A DNA stretch of 64,000 nucleotides from Euglena gracilis (GCA_039621445.1 CP154955.1:55743341-55807340); one strand, 5' to 3'. Shown: positions 22,318-32,690, counted from the first letter of the stretch. The notes: generated from the letters alone by a model not told the origin. Program-made: numbers and translations.

Positions 22318-22625
22318 CCCCAGGTTTACGGGATGTGGTTTGGTTGGTCAGCCAAAGAGGGGATATAAAAATGGGGGGAGGGGCAATAAGTGGTGGCGTT
22401 TATGAAGTAGGGAGGGGTTTACAAGTCAAGAGATCGTTGCTCAAAATTGGACCGCCCCCAAATGACCCCAAACCCCCCATATAGGTTTTTTTTTAGCAAA
22501 CCTTGTCAAAAATAACATTTTTATGATGGTCGGTCAGATAAAAATTATCAAAAAATCAGTTTCGGAGGGTTTTGTGTGTTCCCGTCATCTTTGCAGTTTT
22601 CTTCACTGGGGGGGGGGGGGGTTAG
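22318..22625. mobile_element. Family-K G/C-capped element
   Basis: Contains GTGGTTTGGTTGGTCAGCC and AAAATTGGACCGCCCCCAAATGACCCC, then ends in a poly-G run. The same words occur at 49678-50020 and in a shorter form at 58440-58680. Termini are not resolved. Confidence 0.45.
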
Positions 22626-22841
22626 AAGTCACTTTTTGATTGGTCGTTCTGAGGATTCGGAACTTCGGAGTATGGGTTGGCAGAATGGAGCGAGCCCATG
22701 CCTTTCCTGACCCACAAATGTGTGATGCCTGGCCGGTGGTGTTCTCCTCGGACTCAATGTTGAGGAAGAGTTGCGTGCGCTGAGAGCGTGTTTGCGGGCA
22801 CCCGACCATGCACCAGCCAGGTGGCGGTTTGTGTGGGATCT

Positions 22842-22844
22842 GTG

Positions 22845-22905
<61 letters not shown>
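22842..22905. repeat. (GT)n microsatellite
   Basis: About 30 uninterrupted GT dinucleotides, inside the presumed intron between 22289 and 23333. Confidence 0.95.
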
Positions 22906-22910
<5 letters not shown>

Positions 22911-23332
22911 GTGGGTGCTGTTTTTCCGTCGACCTGCAAATTGCGTTCTGGATCAGAATTACAAGGTTGGTGGAAACGACGCTGGACTATGTTGAAGAGC
23001 TTCAAAAGACAGGTGCCAGAAGCCAGTCCCTCTTCCCAGTGCAGCATCCTGCGACAAGTAACCTCAAAAACACACAACACAAACACAACAAAAACACAAA
23101 CATACAATAAAAGAATACATGTCCATGTAAAAACCAATGCAAAAAAAACACGAAAAAATGCAAATTTTCGGAATTATGAAAAAAATGCACATTACGTTAA
23201 AAAAAACACAAAAAACAAAATTCAGGAACACTGGCTGCCTGCGTGACCTTTTCCATTCAGAAAGGAGTGTTCACACTTGGGTCTTAAGCTTGTTGTGTGC
23301 TGCTTGTCCAAACATGTTGATGGCCAGCGGAG

Positions 23333-23409
23333 TGCATGCGGACAGCCAACGCCCGAGATGCTGTACCAGCTCGGCTTCAGCTTCGACAGCCTGCTTCCCG
23401 TCCCGGGGG
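23333..23409 (+). CDS. Coding exon of the + strand split gene
   Basis: The segment encodes PTPEMLYQLGFSFDSLLPVP in a frame with about 90 % G/C third positions and ends before GTGGGT. Two acceptors are possible: GCGGAG at 23332, which completes the codon left by the 22289 donor, or ATGCGGACAG at 23345, which does not. The end leaves one base, which pairs with the two-base start of the exon at 26017. No domain recognised. Confidence 0.55.
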
Positions 23410-23840
23410 GTGGGTTGGTGTCCAGGTTTCAAATTTCCCCCTTTCCCCATACCCCGCTTTCTGGAGTGACCTGACCAAAGGTTTTTTTGTAAGTCTGCGG
23501 TAGGAAGGGGACAGTGGGGATGGGTGGGTGGGTGGGTGGGTGGGTGGTGCGGAACTCTGCTACCCGGGGGGAGTTCTGCCCTGGAGGTCTTGGTACCTGT
23601 CCCCCCCGCTAACTGGCCCGGGCCATGTTGGCCTCAACAGCCAGCATGCAGTTGGGGCCGTCTTCGAGGGGACAAAGTTGGCTCCAACAGGCAGAGGGGG
23701 GGGGGTAGGTATGGGCTCCGGCGTGAAGTGCCGGAGAATTTTTTTGGGAGATGCTTTCAGACTGGCCATTTTGGGGGGATTCTGAAGGCGTTTTGCAAAC
23801 AGAAAGTTACCCACCCACCAATCTGCCACCTGGGGAAGGT

Positions 23841-23885
23841 CAGTGGGGTTTTTAAGCCCTCTGAAGGGGGGGCTTAAAAAAGCCT
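23841..23885. repeat. Short hairpin with AAAAAAGCCTG end
   Basis: CAGTGGGGTTTTTAAGCCC and GGGCTTAAAAAAGCCTG form a 45-bp hairpin resembling the ends of the element at 2002-2237. The preceding block (23700-23800) shares GGCGTGAAGTGCCGGAGAAT with the common core module. Confidence 0.5.
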
Positions 23886-23998
23886 GGTTTTAACCCTCTC
23901 CCCAAATAAGAACCCCCCGCCCAGGATTTTGGCCAATTTTTTTTTTATTAATTATAATAAATGAATACTGTATTACATGTATATAAGTTATATATAAC

Positions 23999-24060
23999 AA
24001 ATTTAATTAAATTCTAATTAAATTAAATTAAATTAAATTAAATTAAATACATTAAATAAA
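23999..24060. repeat. (AAATT)n microsatellite
   Basis: About ten AATTA-type pentamers. Confidence 0.9.
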
Positions 24061-24542
24061 AAACTATTCACTGGTTGACAAACAACCTCTGGATGATGAG
24101 AATGCATTTACCCACATTGACCGGAGACAAGAAGTACAAATTGCATCCTCATTTGACAACTGGTTCACTCTTCACAAGTGACCACGCCAAGGAGGCAAAC
24201 AATGTGGCAAAATTTTCACACCTCCAATGTAAGTCGTACAGGGCTATCATTGGGGGGGGGGAGGGGCTTTAGTTTGGTTCCAACCCAAAACACAAAGGTA
24301 AGATGGCTGACTCTAACTCGAACATCCATTTCTCTAAAGGGTGAATACTTTTTCTGTGTGTTTACAACATACATTCTTACATGTATTTATGCACACAAAA
24401 TATTTTTTTGTGACAGTCCTATGGATGCGATGGTAATATTGTGTATTTTTATTTATCTATCCCTCTATCTATCCACCCATCTGTCCGCATTCATCATCAT
24501 CATTAATCACTCGATTTTATTATTTTTATTTATTTACTTGCT

Positions 24543-24546
24543 TGCT

Positions 24547-24589
<43 letters not shown>

Positions 24590-24592
24590 TGT
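24543..24592. repeat. (ATTT)n microsatellite
   Basis: About twelve ATTT units, complementary in type to the AAAT arrays at 25.1-25.97 kb. Confidence 0.9.
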
Positions 24593-24717
24593 TTTTTTTA
24601 AAAGTGAATAATAAATGCTCCCATCAGAGCAGCATTTTTTGCAGAGTGTTTTTCAGCTGTTTAAAATTGGGCGCATTGACTGCTTTCGGTGGTCCTGCCG
24701 TCCCCCGGCCCCAACAG

Positions 24718-24808
24718 CACCGCGGCGCGGTTCCGGGCAGCGGTGGCCGGGCCGGGCAGCGTGCTGCTGCGGCGGGACGTGGGTGTGCGCGCGCTGGCGC
24801 GGTGGCGG
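24718..24808 (+). CDS. Candidate coding exon, Arg/Ala-rich
   Basis: Acceptor CCGGCCCCAACAG, then 91 bp open with nearly all G/C third positions (including FRAAVAGPGSVLLRRDVG), then CGG before GTCGGG. Its phase (two bases in, none out) does not fit between the exons at 23333 and 26017 with the sites chosen here. Either its donor is elsewhere, it is alternatively used, or the open frame is a GC-composition accident. Confidence 0.3.
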
Positions 24809-25089
24809 GTCGGGTCGCGCACCGCCCCACGCAGTCGGCATCTCCGTTGCGGTCCACGGGTGTTCGGTTTGGTGGGCAGCCCCAGACACACATCGAGCAC
24901 ACTGGACTTCTTTTTTTTGCGTTGTGGCTGGTTTGGCGATAGTCCAAGGATGAATTGAACTCTTCCCAATGCCGATCTGTTTTTATCAAAATGCGTCCAT
25001 TTCTGGCATTTTTTTTTGTATATTTTTAGTTGAATGTGCTGGTTTGGGGGGAGGGAGAAGCACTCCCCATCCGGACCCACTTTTGGGGG

Positions 25090-25833
25090 TCCAAAATTTT
25101 TTTGAATGAATGAATGAATGAATGAATGAATGAATGAATGAATGAATATTAATGAATGAATGAATAAATAAATAAATAATAAATAAATAAATACATACAT
25201 ACATACATAAATAAATAAATAAATAAATAAATGGCAGCCTCCAACTATAGGGACCCCCCCCAGAGGGGTCCCTATAGTTGGATCAGGGGGGAGGTCCATG
25301 TTTTTTGCGTTAATGATGGAATAGGGTTAGGTGAGCGACTTAGGGTTAGGGTTAGGCCTAACTTGTACACCGAACACCCATCTATAAGTTAGGCCTAACC
25401 CTAACCCTAAGTCGCGCACCTAACCCTATTCCATCATTAACGCAAAAAAAACTATTTTGACCCCCTGATCCAGCTATAGGGACCCCCCGGGGGGGGGTCC
25501 CTATAGCTGGAGGCTGCCAAATAAATAAATTAATTAAATAAATAAATAAATATTAATGAATGAATGAATAAATAAATTAAATAAATTAAATAAATTAATT
25601 AAATAAAATAAATGAATTAAATTAAATAAATAAATATTAATGAATGAATGAATATAAATAAATAAATAAATAAATAAATGAATGAATGAATGAATGAATG
25701 AATAAATAAATAAATAAATAAATAATAAATAAATAAATAAATGAATGAATGAATAACTAAATAAATAAATAAATAAATAAATAATAAATAAATAATAAAT
25801 AAATATAATAAATAAATAAATAAAATAAACAAA

Positions 25834-25873
<40 letters not shown>

Positions 25874-25970
25874 AAATAAATAAATAAATAAATAATAAAT
25901 AAACAAAAACAAACAAAACAAAACAACAAAACAACAAACAAAAAAAATAAATAAATAAATAAATAAACCA
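25090..25970. repeat. Compound (AATG)n/(AAAT)n microsatellite field
   Basis: Nearly 600 bases of AATG, AAAT and ACAT tetramers surround the foldback element at 25233-25518. Long Phe/Leu/Tyr/Ile frames on the complement are microsatellite translations. Confidence 0.9.
25233..25518. mobile_element. GGCAGC-type foldback element with TTAGGG-like core, copy 2
   Basis: Arms GGCAGCCTCCAACTATAGGG and its complement (GCTATAGG ... GGAGGCTGCC) each contain an inner hairpin GGGACCCC ... GGGGTCCC. The centre is an inverted repeat with TTGCGTTAATGATGGAATAG, TTAGGGTTAGGG and TTGTACACCGAACACC, closely resembling 11234-11507. AAATAAAT flanks both sides, but it lies in an AAAT microsatellite, so that duplication is uninformative here. 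Confidence 0.7.
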
Positions 25971-26016
25971 TTAAATAGTATAAAAAACATATATTCTGTC
26001 CCCTCCTTCCTCGCAG

Positions 26017-26119
26017 CTGCTGCCTTGTCCGACTTCGTCGCCGTGGTGGGGCTGGACGGGTCGGTGCTGGGCCACTACCCGGAGAAGGTGGCGCGGCAGC
26101 AGCGGATGGCGCGGGGGAG
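26017..26119 (+). CDS. Coding exon of the + strand split gene
   Basis: Acceptor CCCTCCTTCCTCGCAG and donor GAG followed by GTTGGG bound 103 bp with one open frame and strongly G/C third positions. The peptide begins ALSDFVAVVGLDGSVLGHYP and continues with a charged helix-like segment. The FVAVVGLD strand followed by HYP faintly recalls the start of DENN-type (uDENN) domains, but this is a guess from a few residues. It joins the 23333 exon in frame through a 2607-nt intron that contains the foldback at 25233 and the AAAT arrays. Confidence 0.6.
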
Positions 26120-26639
26120 GTTGGGGCACCCATTGGCTGGCCGACAGGGGAAGGAGTGACCCATACCCTTCTCCCCAGGGGGGGATGGCAACTGTCTGGC
26201 TTGTTGAAAAACTGGTTTTTTTTGAAGAACTGAAGTGACCCACGTACCGTGGCATCCATTTGTATTTTGTCCTGTTTTAAAAAACCACCTTTTTTGAGAC
26301 CTCTTTTTGAAACGACTGTTCGTAGTACGTAACCAATTTTTTGGGTTTTTCTTTTTTCTTTGTTTCTTTGCATTCTATGCTCATTTTCCCTCCAAAAAAG
26401 CAACAGGATTTCTTTGTCCCAAGCACCTGCTCCGTCCATCGACATTCAAATGAACCACAATGGTTGGCTTTGACGTCGCTTGTACCCTGCATTTTCAACC
26501 GTGCGCGATTCGTTCTGCTCCCCTTTCTCTTTCTGATGTGCCGTACTTTGCAGAAATGATCATTCACCCTGAAGTTCTCTATTGGGTGGGGTGGATTCTG
26601 CGGCGCTGAGCGACCCCCCCCCCACAGAGGCTGGAGAAT

Positions 26640-27990
26640 TTGGGCTGGGAAACGGCTGCTGGCTGGTCGAACCAGCCAGCAGCCCAAAAATCGAAATTGC
26701 AAACTATACTCCAAAGTGACAATTCCAAACTGGGCTGGCCAGCCCATATTCAACCCATATTTGCCCTGTTTTTGGGGTCCATTTTCAAACTTCCAAAAGC
26801 AAGAAACCCGTCATTGCCCAGCCATCCTCCACTACCCCGAAGGGCAGCTGGACCGGCTGGGCGGAGGAAACTGAAACTGTTGTGTTTTATTTTGAGAATA
26901 ATAAAAAATAAAATGGACCAGCTCGTTGAGGGAGGGGGTCCGAGGCCGGAAAAAGGCTGGCTTGCTGGTGCCTGCTGGGCGAAACTGGGCGATGCTGAGC
27001 GATGCTGGGCGATGCTTGATTTTTGGAGACCGGAGGGCGGGGTTCGATGCTGGGCGAGGCTTGCTTTTTTTGTATAACTTGAAGAATCAAAAGCATATCT
27101 AGAAGTAGCCGCAAGCCAAAAGTGGGTTAATTTTGGCAAAAAGTAGCCAAAAAGTGGCCAAAAGACCCATACCGCAGCTATACAACAAGTTGGAGGTTAT
27201 GGTTGCTGCTTTGTACGTAAAATCATTGAGTGGCAAAGGCTGGAATATCTCGTCAAATTTTTAACAGTGACAGTGTGTGCAAATGCGCACACTGACACGC
27301 AACTCATAACATGAAGTGGCAAGAGCGGCCGAAAGTGACACACGTGTGTAAATGACCAAAAGCGGACAAAAGTGGATGGAGTGGACGCAGGTGCTGTAGT
27401 TCATGCTTTGACTGCAGGTGTTTGAGTGAATATCGGCACATAAGGAACACCACCAAGGGCTTCAAAGGCGATGCTGGGCGATGCTGAGCCCAAGGGCATG
27501 GTGTACATGCCCCCCCTTTGCCCTTGGCATGGCTTCTAGTGCGAGTTAGGCCGCCTAAGTTCGGCCAACCAAAACCCAGAAATCCGCGCGGAGGGGGGGG
27601 GGGCTGCTTTTGGCGTTTTTATGCAATTTTTGCCACTTTTGTTCACTTTTGGTTATTGTGACTATTTTTGGCTTTTTTTTGGCCCATTTTTGCAACTTCT
27701 GGCTGTTTCTGGCCGTTTTGGCTGTTTTTAATAATTTTTTTTGGCAATTTCTGGCTATTTCTGGCTGCTTCTGGTTGCTTAGACAACGTCATGTCAATCG
27801 TTCTATTTCCATCCGTTGCAGCCATTTCTGGATGGATATTCCAGTCAGTAAAGGCTTTTTTTGCAACAACAGATAACTATCGATAACCACACACATCACT
27901 AGAGATAAGGGTTTGACACCCCAACTGCGGACACACACATCACTAGGAATACGGATTTGACACCCCAACTACGGATAAGTACAAATACCT
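26640..27990. repeat. Long dispersed repeat, copy 2
   Basis: Counterpart of 11640-13310: GATGCTGGGC units at 26990-27060, ATTTTTGGAGACCGGAGG, TTTGTATAACTTGAAGAA, GGCCAAAA/CTGGCTGTTTCTGG units at 27600-27790 and TTTCTGGATGGATATTCCAG with TTTTTTTGCAAC. It lacks the GCCGACCAGG arrays. It occupies most of the presumed intron between 26119 and 28204. Confidence 0.6.
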
Positions 27991-28203
27991 GCTCTGTGCT
28001 GATTTGCTCTGTTGGAAAGTGTCTTCTACCTTTGTACCTTTGTGCCTGATCTTTACAAACTTTTTTCTCTCCCGAAAATTCAGAGGTTTCTCATTTAATG
28101 ACTAAAAGAATTTTTTTTGAAAATGTGTGCATTTGGGTCCAATTTTTTTTTTATCTCCCTCTGGGATCCCCCCTGAAAACTGTCTGTTCCTCTCACTGGC
28201 CAG

Positions 28204-28265
28204 GCCTGATCATCTCCAACCTCTGCCTCCAACTCAAAGATTTTTCTGGAGACATTTTCCCGGGG
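28204..28265 (+). CDS. Coding exon of the + strand split gene
   Basis: Acceptor TTCCTCTCACTGGCCAG, then 62 bp open in one frame ending CCGGGG before GTACTG. It encodes LIISNLCLQLKDFSGDIFPG after a two-base codon remainder and ends in phase 0. An 85-nt T-rich intron then leads to the exon at 28351 in the same frame. The short intron and natural-looking join make this pair the best supported splice in the window. It needs one preceding base, whereas the exon at 26017 leaves two, so at least one exon between is missing or a site is wrong. Confidence 0.55.
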
Positions 28266-28350
28266 GTACTGCTTTTATTTATATTTTTGCTTTCTTCCAT
28301 TTTTCTTCGGCGAAATACATTTCAAATTGTTTTGTTTCGTGTCCTTTGAG

Positions 28351-28469
28351 TTTTTCAAATGCGCGCCGTTGGAGGGCTGCCTGATCCCATTCTCAGAGAA
28401 CGGTGTGCCAGGGGACGTGTGGGAGGACATCGATGCCCTGCTGGCACGCAACTGCGGCCACACACAGGG
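28351..28469 (+). CDS. Coding exon of the + strand split gene
   Basis: After the acceptor GTGTCCTTTGAG, 119 bp encode FFKCAPLEGCLIPFSENG followed by a Trp/Asp-rich helix (VWEDIDALLARNCG), ending at CAGGG before GTGAGG. Third positions are mainly G/C. Composition is that of a folded globular protein, but I recognise no family. If no intron follows, translation stops at the TGA at 28471. If the 23 bases to the next CAG were removed, the frame would continue to a TGA ending at 28592. Confidence 0.6.
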
Positions 28470-28492
28470 GTGAGGCACCCCACTTCTCTCAG

Positions 28493-28592
28493 GTCTGTGA
28501 ACCTAAAATTCTCGAACTTCTTTGGGGGCTCTGGCCAGGGAGGAAGGGACACGGAAGGTGGCACACGCTTTGAGCCTGAGACCATGCCTTGA
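28493..28592 (+). CDS. Possible terminal exon (tentative)
   Basis: CCACTTCTCTCAG at 28492 could be an acceptor only 23 nt after the GTGAGG donor. Joined, the frame continues through a Gly/Arg/Thr-rich tail to a TGA ending at 28592. A 23-nt intron would be exceptionally short, so an unspliced end at 28471 is at least as likely. Confidence 0.2.
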
Positions 28593-28929
28593 ACAAGCCT
28601 AATAACGCCTGAAATGATGCGTACACAACTCCATGCGATCTCGTTTCCAATGGCACTGCCTTTCTGTCACGGGTGGTCAGTGATTCGTTCATATGGGTGT
28701 CATCTTTTGCGTCGCTGGAAGTGCCCATTTCCGAGAATGTCATGGTGGATTGGGCTGCAGACTTCCTCTTCTCAGGCTTGCGATGTGCTGAGTGTGATGA
28801 AGCTTGACGAACAAAATGTCACAGAATGCAAGGCGCAGACGTTCCTCTTCCCTTTGCCCTTGCGAGGACGTGCTTTGTTCGCTGGCAAAACAAGGCCCAA
28901 ACCCGGCCCAAGCACCCCAATTCCAAATG
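28593..28929. other. Stretch without recognisable gene
   Basis: No element ends, tandem units or splice-flanked frame are visible. Confidence 0.4.
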
Positions 28930-29460
28930 GGGGGACACATCGAGCTCGCATTTTGCCCAATGCCTTGCTCGCCCGTGGTTTTGTTGTTTGGATTTTGAGT
29001 TGGCTGATTCCTAAACTTTTCCCTTCAAGACGGAAGGATATGGAAATTATTAAGAGCAGGGGCCACCATGGTGGTGAGAATCACCCCATGTAGGGGGTGA
29101 TTCTGCGGTGTTTCCCTGAGGTTTTTTGAGGAGATTTTGAGGCATTTGTGGGCCCATAGGTGGGCTAAATCAGGGGGGAGACGGGGCAATCAAAGACACC
29201 TCGGGCTACGCAATTTGCCCTTGTGAGGCCATACCTGTCCGCCAGCGGTGTTGTGATCGCTACCTGATTAGTGTCGAACTCCCACGAGGCAGACCGACAA
29301 GGGAGGAAGGAACACCTCGAGCTCCGCACTTTGCCCTTGTGAGGCCATGCCTTGCTCGCCGGCGGTGTTGTTTGGATTGTTTTGGCGCTTTGGGTTAGGA
29401 GCCCCCGCTTAGTGCCTTTTTCGCCGGAGTTGGCTGATACCTAATTGTGCCCTTCGACAC
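28930..29460. repeat. Three-copy CGAGCTCCGCATTTTGCCC repeat
   Basis: Blocks at about 28938, 29200 and 29318 share ACATCGAGCTC ... TTTGCCC ... GAGGCCATGCCTTGCTCGCC ... GTGTTGTTTGGATT, and two end with GAGTTGGCTGAT(A/T)CCTAA. They look like diverged direct copies of a unit of about 120-260 bases. They lie beside the retroelement remnant and may be part of its termini. Confidence 0.45.
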
Positions 29461-29654
29461 CCTGAAGAAAGGAACTTCAAATACCAACTCAATTGGAGGA
29501 AGAAGAAGTCAATCAAATTCAACTCTACTCTCCAGAAAGACGCGCTCGTACAGAATAAAGTAGCAAAAATTGTTGAGTTTTTTGAAAAATTTAGATGAAA
29601 GATGCAATTTCAAAGAAGCACAGCGCTGGAGAACTTCAAGGGGGAGCAGCAGCA

Positions 29655-30960
29655 GCTGGACAACCTACCAAAGTGTATGTGAGTGCCCTAAGGAAGGGCA
29701 GCCCCACCAAGAAGCTTCTTATGCATCCCAAAATTGAGGCCATTTTCCTGCAACTGAGGGACTGGTGTGTGACTATTTTCCCCAGTTCCCTCCGAACCAT
29801 TTTCAGTTTTTTTTGTCCCCAACTGTAACTTTCCCTGTGCCAGATTGAGGTGGAATCCCAGATGTGGGATATTTTGGGTGGGTTGAAGGATTGATTTTTT
29901 GCTGTTGATTTTGAAACCCCCCTGCAGTAAATCTGCTAGCATGATGGCCAGGTGGTTGCTGACTTGCTTCTGACTGTTCCCTATCAGGAGGATGTCGTCC
30001 AGGTACACAAAGCATAAAAGGCCTTTGGCCCTCCAACGTTTTCCAGGCATTTCATTAGACTCATGAGTTTTTCTGGCAGCACATTTAAACCAAAACAAGC
30101 TGCCTGGAATTCCCAGCATGTGTCTTCCAGAGTCATCCTCATGTAGGGTCTTAGGGCTGGGTTCAACATTAAATGAAAATAGGCGTCCTTTAAGTCTACT
30201 TTCGCACCCCATTGTCCTTTTTTCAGGTGCCTGAAGATGACCTGGATGTTGTCCAGTTTGAAGGGGTGTGGGGAAAAATGCTGGTTCAGCTGGCGACAAT
30301 CGCTGATTAAACGATGTTTTTCCCCCTGAGGCTCTTTTTTGGAGATTACAAACCAAGGGATGGTGTGTTGGGTACCTTCCCAGGGGACTGGTTTTATGGC
30401 TCCTGCCTGAAAATAGTCCTGTAAAATACTTTTTGCCTTTTGTATTTCCACCTTTGATTTTGGTATGGAACATGTGCTGAGGGAGGGGGGTGACTCCCAA
30501 GGGGGGGTTACCCCTGTGTGATGAGTTGCAACACCCTGGGGGGGGGGCAACCTTTTGCCACCATGGCAGCTGGTCCTGAAGCCTCTGAAACAGAGGCACT
30601 CCCAGAAAGTGCTCCTCTGTCAGCAGCAGCACCTCGGTGATCTGTTCCACAGATCTCAAGCTTGCAGCTTCCCACAGCCTGCAGATGTCTTGGCTTCTGC
30701 CCCTCAGGGCTGGTTGACTTTGTGGCACAATGCCCAGCTCTGGATGACACAATGTCCTTTCGGGACTTTGATGAGTTCTGATCTGAAAAGGAAGGAGCAA
30801 TACTTCCTGGCAAGGTGTTGGGCAAACCATTTTCCTCCTTTGGACTTGCCTTTCCCTTTGGGGCCAGACCGCCATGGTCTCGGTTGCCAATTTGTTGGCC
30901 ATTGCTTGAACTTCCACCCTTTTCCACCTGTGGAGGTGGGAAAATGTCACATGGGGAACT
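29655..30960 (-). pseudogene. DIRS-type reverse transcriptase, frameshifted remnant
   Basis: Three - strand frames together carry a reverse transcriptase. The fingers/palm part (30550-30030) has KHRLISDCRQLNQ and AKVDLKDAYFHL. The catalytic YLDD box (LCFVYLDDILLIG) is in another frame at about 30020, followed by KINSKKSILQP and LGFHLNLAQGKLQL. After a shift in an A run near 29810 a third frame reads RELGKIVTHQSLSCRKMASI and LPFLRALTYTL, the thumb-like region typical of DIRS/Ngaro elements. RNase H, methylase and tyrosine recombinase parts are absent downstream. At least two frameshifts make it non-functional. It follows the gag-like ORF directly. Confidence 0.8.
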
Positions 30961-31852
30961 CACCCATGAAGGGGGATTTAATACCCTCTTTGTTGATGCC
31001 AGCTTGGGCTTTGGCCATTTTGATGTCTTCAGGGGTGAACAGGCCATTTCCTGGCTGTATGGTCTGAGGGATGCTTCTCCTCTTCCTCTCCTTGACAATG
31101 TCCCCTTCACAGGCAGCCACATATGCGAATAGTTGTTGGCTCAAACCCAGTACGTCTTCAGGGGCTCCTTGTAAGGTGCAGTGCAGCGCTGCCAAGATAC
31201 GTAGTATATTCAAGAACTTCTGCTGGACTGCACGCAGGGTGCGGTCATACCCACTCTTACCGTCTTGACGGTGGTTGTTTTCCTCCGCTTTAGGCTTCAG
31301 GGTCTTCCAGGTGGGTATCTGTTCCAGCAAACTTCGTACTTCCAACCGTAAGTCCCCAGACTGTACCTGTGTCCATATCCTCTCCAGGTCCCCCGGCAGT
31401 GCCTCCTCGGCCGTCTGCCAGGGGAAGTCCTGGGCTTCCTCCGCCGCGCGCGCTGCCTCCTCGTCGCGATCCATCTCCGCCGTCATCGTCGTCGCCGTCG
31501 CCAACTTCTCGTACAGCTTGAAGGCCACGTCCGACGCCTTGTCGCTTAGCTCAAATGACGGTATCGAGACGTTCTCCGTGAGTGCCAAGCTGTAAAGGTA
31601 AGCCGCCAGATATGGTTGTAGGGTAGACTCCACCATAGCCACTCCAGTGAGCTTCCGTACGGCAAGGGCACATCGGGTTGTATCCCACCCTGCTCCAGTC
31701 CACTTCTGACCTGAACAAATCGTGGCCATCACGGCGGTAGCGTCGGCATCTCGCAAGAAGGCTGTTGTCAGCGATTCTTGTAAGAAAATGATGCCCCACG
31801 CCGTTTCGAAAGCCTCTTTGTCGGTCTCGTCTTGCAGGTGCGAATTTTGCAT
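30947..31852 (-). CDS. gag-like ORF1 of the DIRS-type element
   Basis: An intact frame of about 301 codons from an ATG at 31852 to a stop at 30947, just upstream of the reverse transcriptase on the same strand. It is acidic and helical in composition (many Ala, Glu, Leu), with no zinc knuckle visible. Its position and size fit the ORF1/gag of DIRS-like elements, which are poorly conserved. The frame stays open upstream to 31963, where it becomes hydrophobic and Arg-rich, so the start at 31852 is an inference. Uninterrupted ORF1 beside a frameshifted polymerase suggests fairly recent decay. Confidence 0.55.
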   Translation of the reverse strand: MQNSHLQDETDKEAFETAWGIIFLQESLTTAFLRDADATAVMATICSGQKWTGAGWDTTRCALAVRKLTGVAMVESTLQPYLAAYLYSLALTENVSIPSFELSDKASDVAFKLYEKLATATTMTAEMDRDEEAARAAEEAQDFPWQTAEEALPGDLERIWTQVQSGDLRLEVRSLLEQIPTWKTLKPKAEENNHRQDGKSGYDRTLRAVQQKFLNILRILAALHCTLQGAPEDVLGLSQQLFAYVAACEGDIVKERKRRSIPQTIQPGNGLFTPEDIKMAKAQAGINKEGIKSPFMGEFPM

Positions 31853-32384
31853 GATCAGCTTGAACGAATGGTTGCAGCTCCGTGCCAAAAGGACGATTAT
31901 GATCCGCCTACTCCGGCAAAGAAAAGCAGTAAGAAACACCACAACCAACACCAAAAAACACAAACAACAGCCGGAAAGAAGAGCAGGACCTCACTGGGGT
32001 CTTGTGCGGAGCCGGAGCTGTCGGGGCTGGTTGGGGTTGTGGCTAGGCGAGGGTGGCCGTCTATACGAATACCGAAGCTAGAAAAGAATAGACGACAAGA
32101 CACAAAGCGTTTCTGCTCTCAGAGCACTAAACGGGGGCAACCCAAAAAAATGGTCAAAAAAAGTTGCCAGACACGTCCGGTTTGGACCCTTGGGGGGCTT
32201 GGGGGGGGGGGGGAGGGAGAGTGGATTTGCCGGACCCCCTCCTCATAGGGGGTGCCCCCAAGGGCCTTGTGGGTCCGGCGGGGGTTAGGCAATTTTGGCC
32301 GTTTTTTTTCGTTGTGAAGCGGCGATTTTTTTTTGACCCCCAAATTGACCCCAAAAAGTGGGTCCACCGACCCCCCCCCCCCAC
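31853..32384. other. Upstream flank of the retroelement
   Basis: A + strand frame (about 31853-32060) is rich in Lys, Gln, His and Ser and looks weakly coding, but no splice sites or homology support it. The element's terminal repeat, expected here, was not identified. From 32190 the sequence becomes C/G hairpins typical of the small elements. Confidence 0.35.
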
Positions 32385-32690
32385 CAGGGTTCGATATAAG
32401 GACAGGTGGGGGGGGGTGGTCCGGACCCCCCCCCCCTGCGGGCCAGGAGGGGGGGGGTGAGGGGGGGACACCCCCCCCCACCTAAACAGGTGCGCGGTCA
32501 GGGTGGCCGAAAATTTTTGACCCCCCAAAACGACCAAAAGTGCCATTTTGGGCACTTTTTGGGCAAAAATGTGCCAAAAATGCAAAAAATTTTCGGCGCG
32601 AAGCGCCGGAGGAAAAAATTGACCCTTTTGGGGGGGGGTCCCGGGAACCCCCCCGAGGGTCGGTCCGGACCCTGGCAGGTGGGGATTTGG
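32385..32690. mobile_element. Family-G element at the left edge of the satellite domain
   Basis: Begins CAGGGTTCGATATAAGGACA, the inverted form of CCTTATATCAAACCCTG ending other copies, and ends GGTCGGTCCGGACCCTG followed by GCAGGTGGGG. It contains poly-C/G hairpins and the shared core AAAATTTTCGGCGCGAAGCGCC. The flanks do not form an 8-bp duplication, so this copy is rearranged or its ends are wrong. Confidence 0.6.

Noticed and set aside
25317-25442. Interstitial telomere
   Set aside because: Only a few TTAGGG units, arranged as an inverted repeat inside a transposable element, with a similar core at 11310-11430.
25534-26445. Phe/Leu/Tyr/Ile-rich frame of about 300 codons resembling a membrane protein
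   Set aside because: Encoded by the AAAT/AATG microsatellite field.
29984-30550. Intact short reverse transcriptase gene
   Set aside because: It stops before the YLDD box; the catalytic and downstream parts are in other frames, so it is a piece of a pseudogene.
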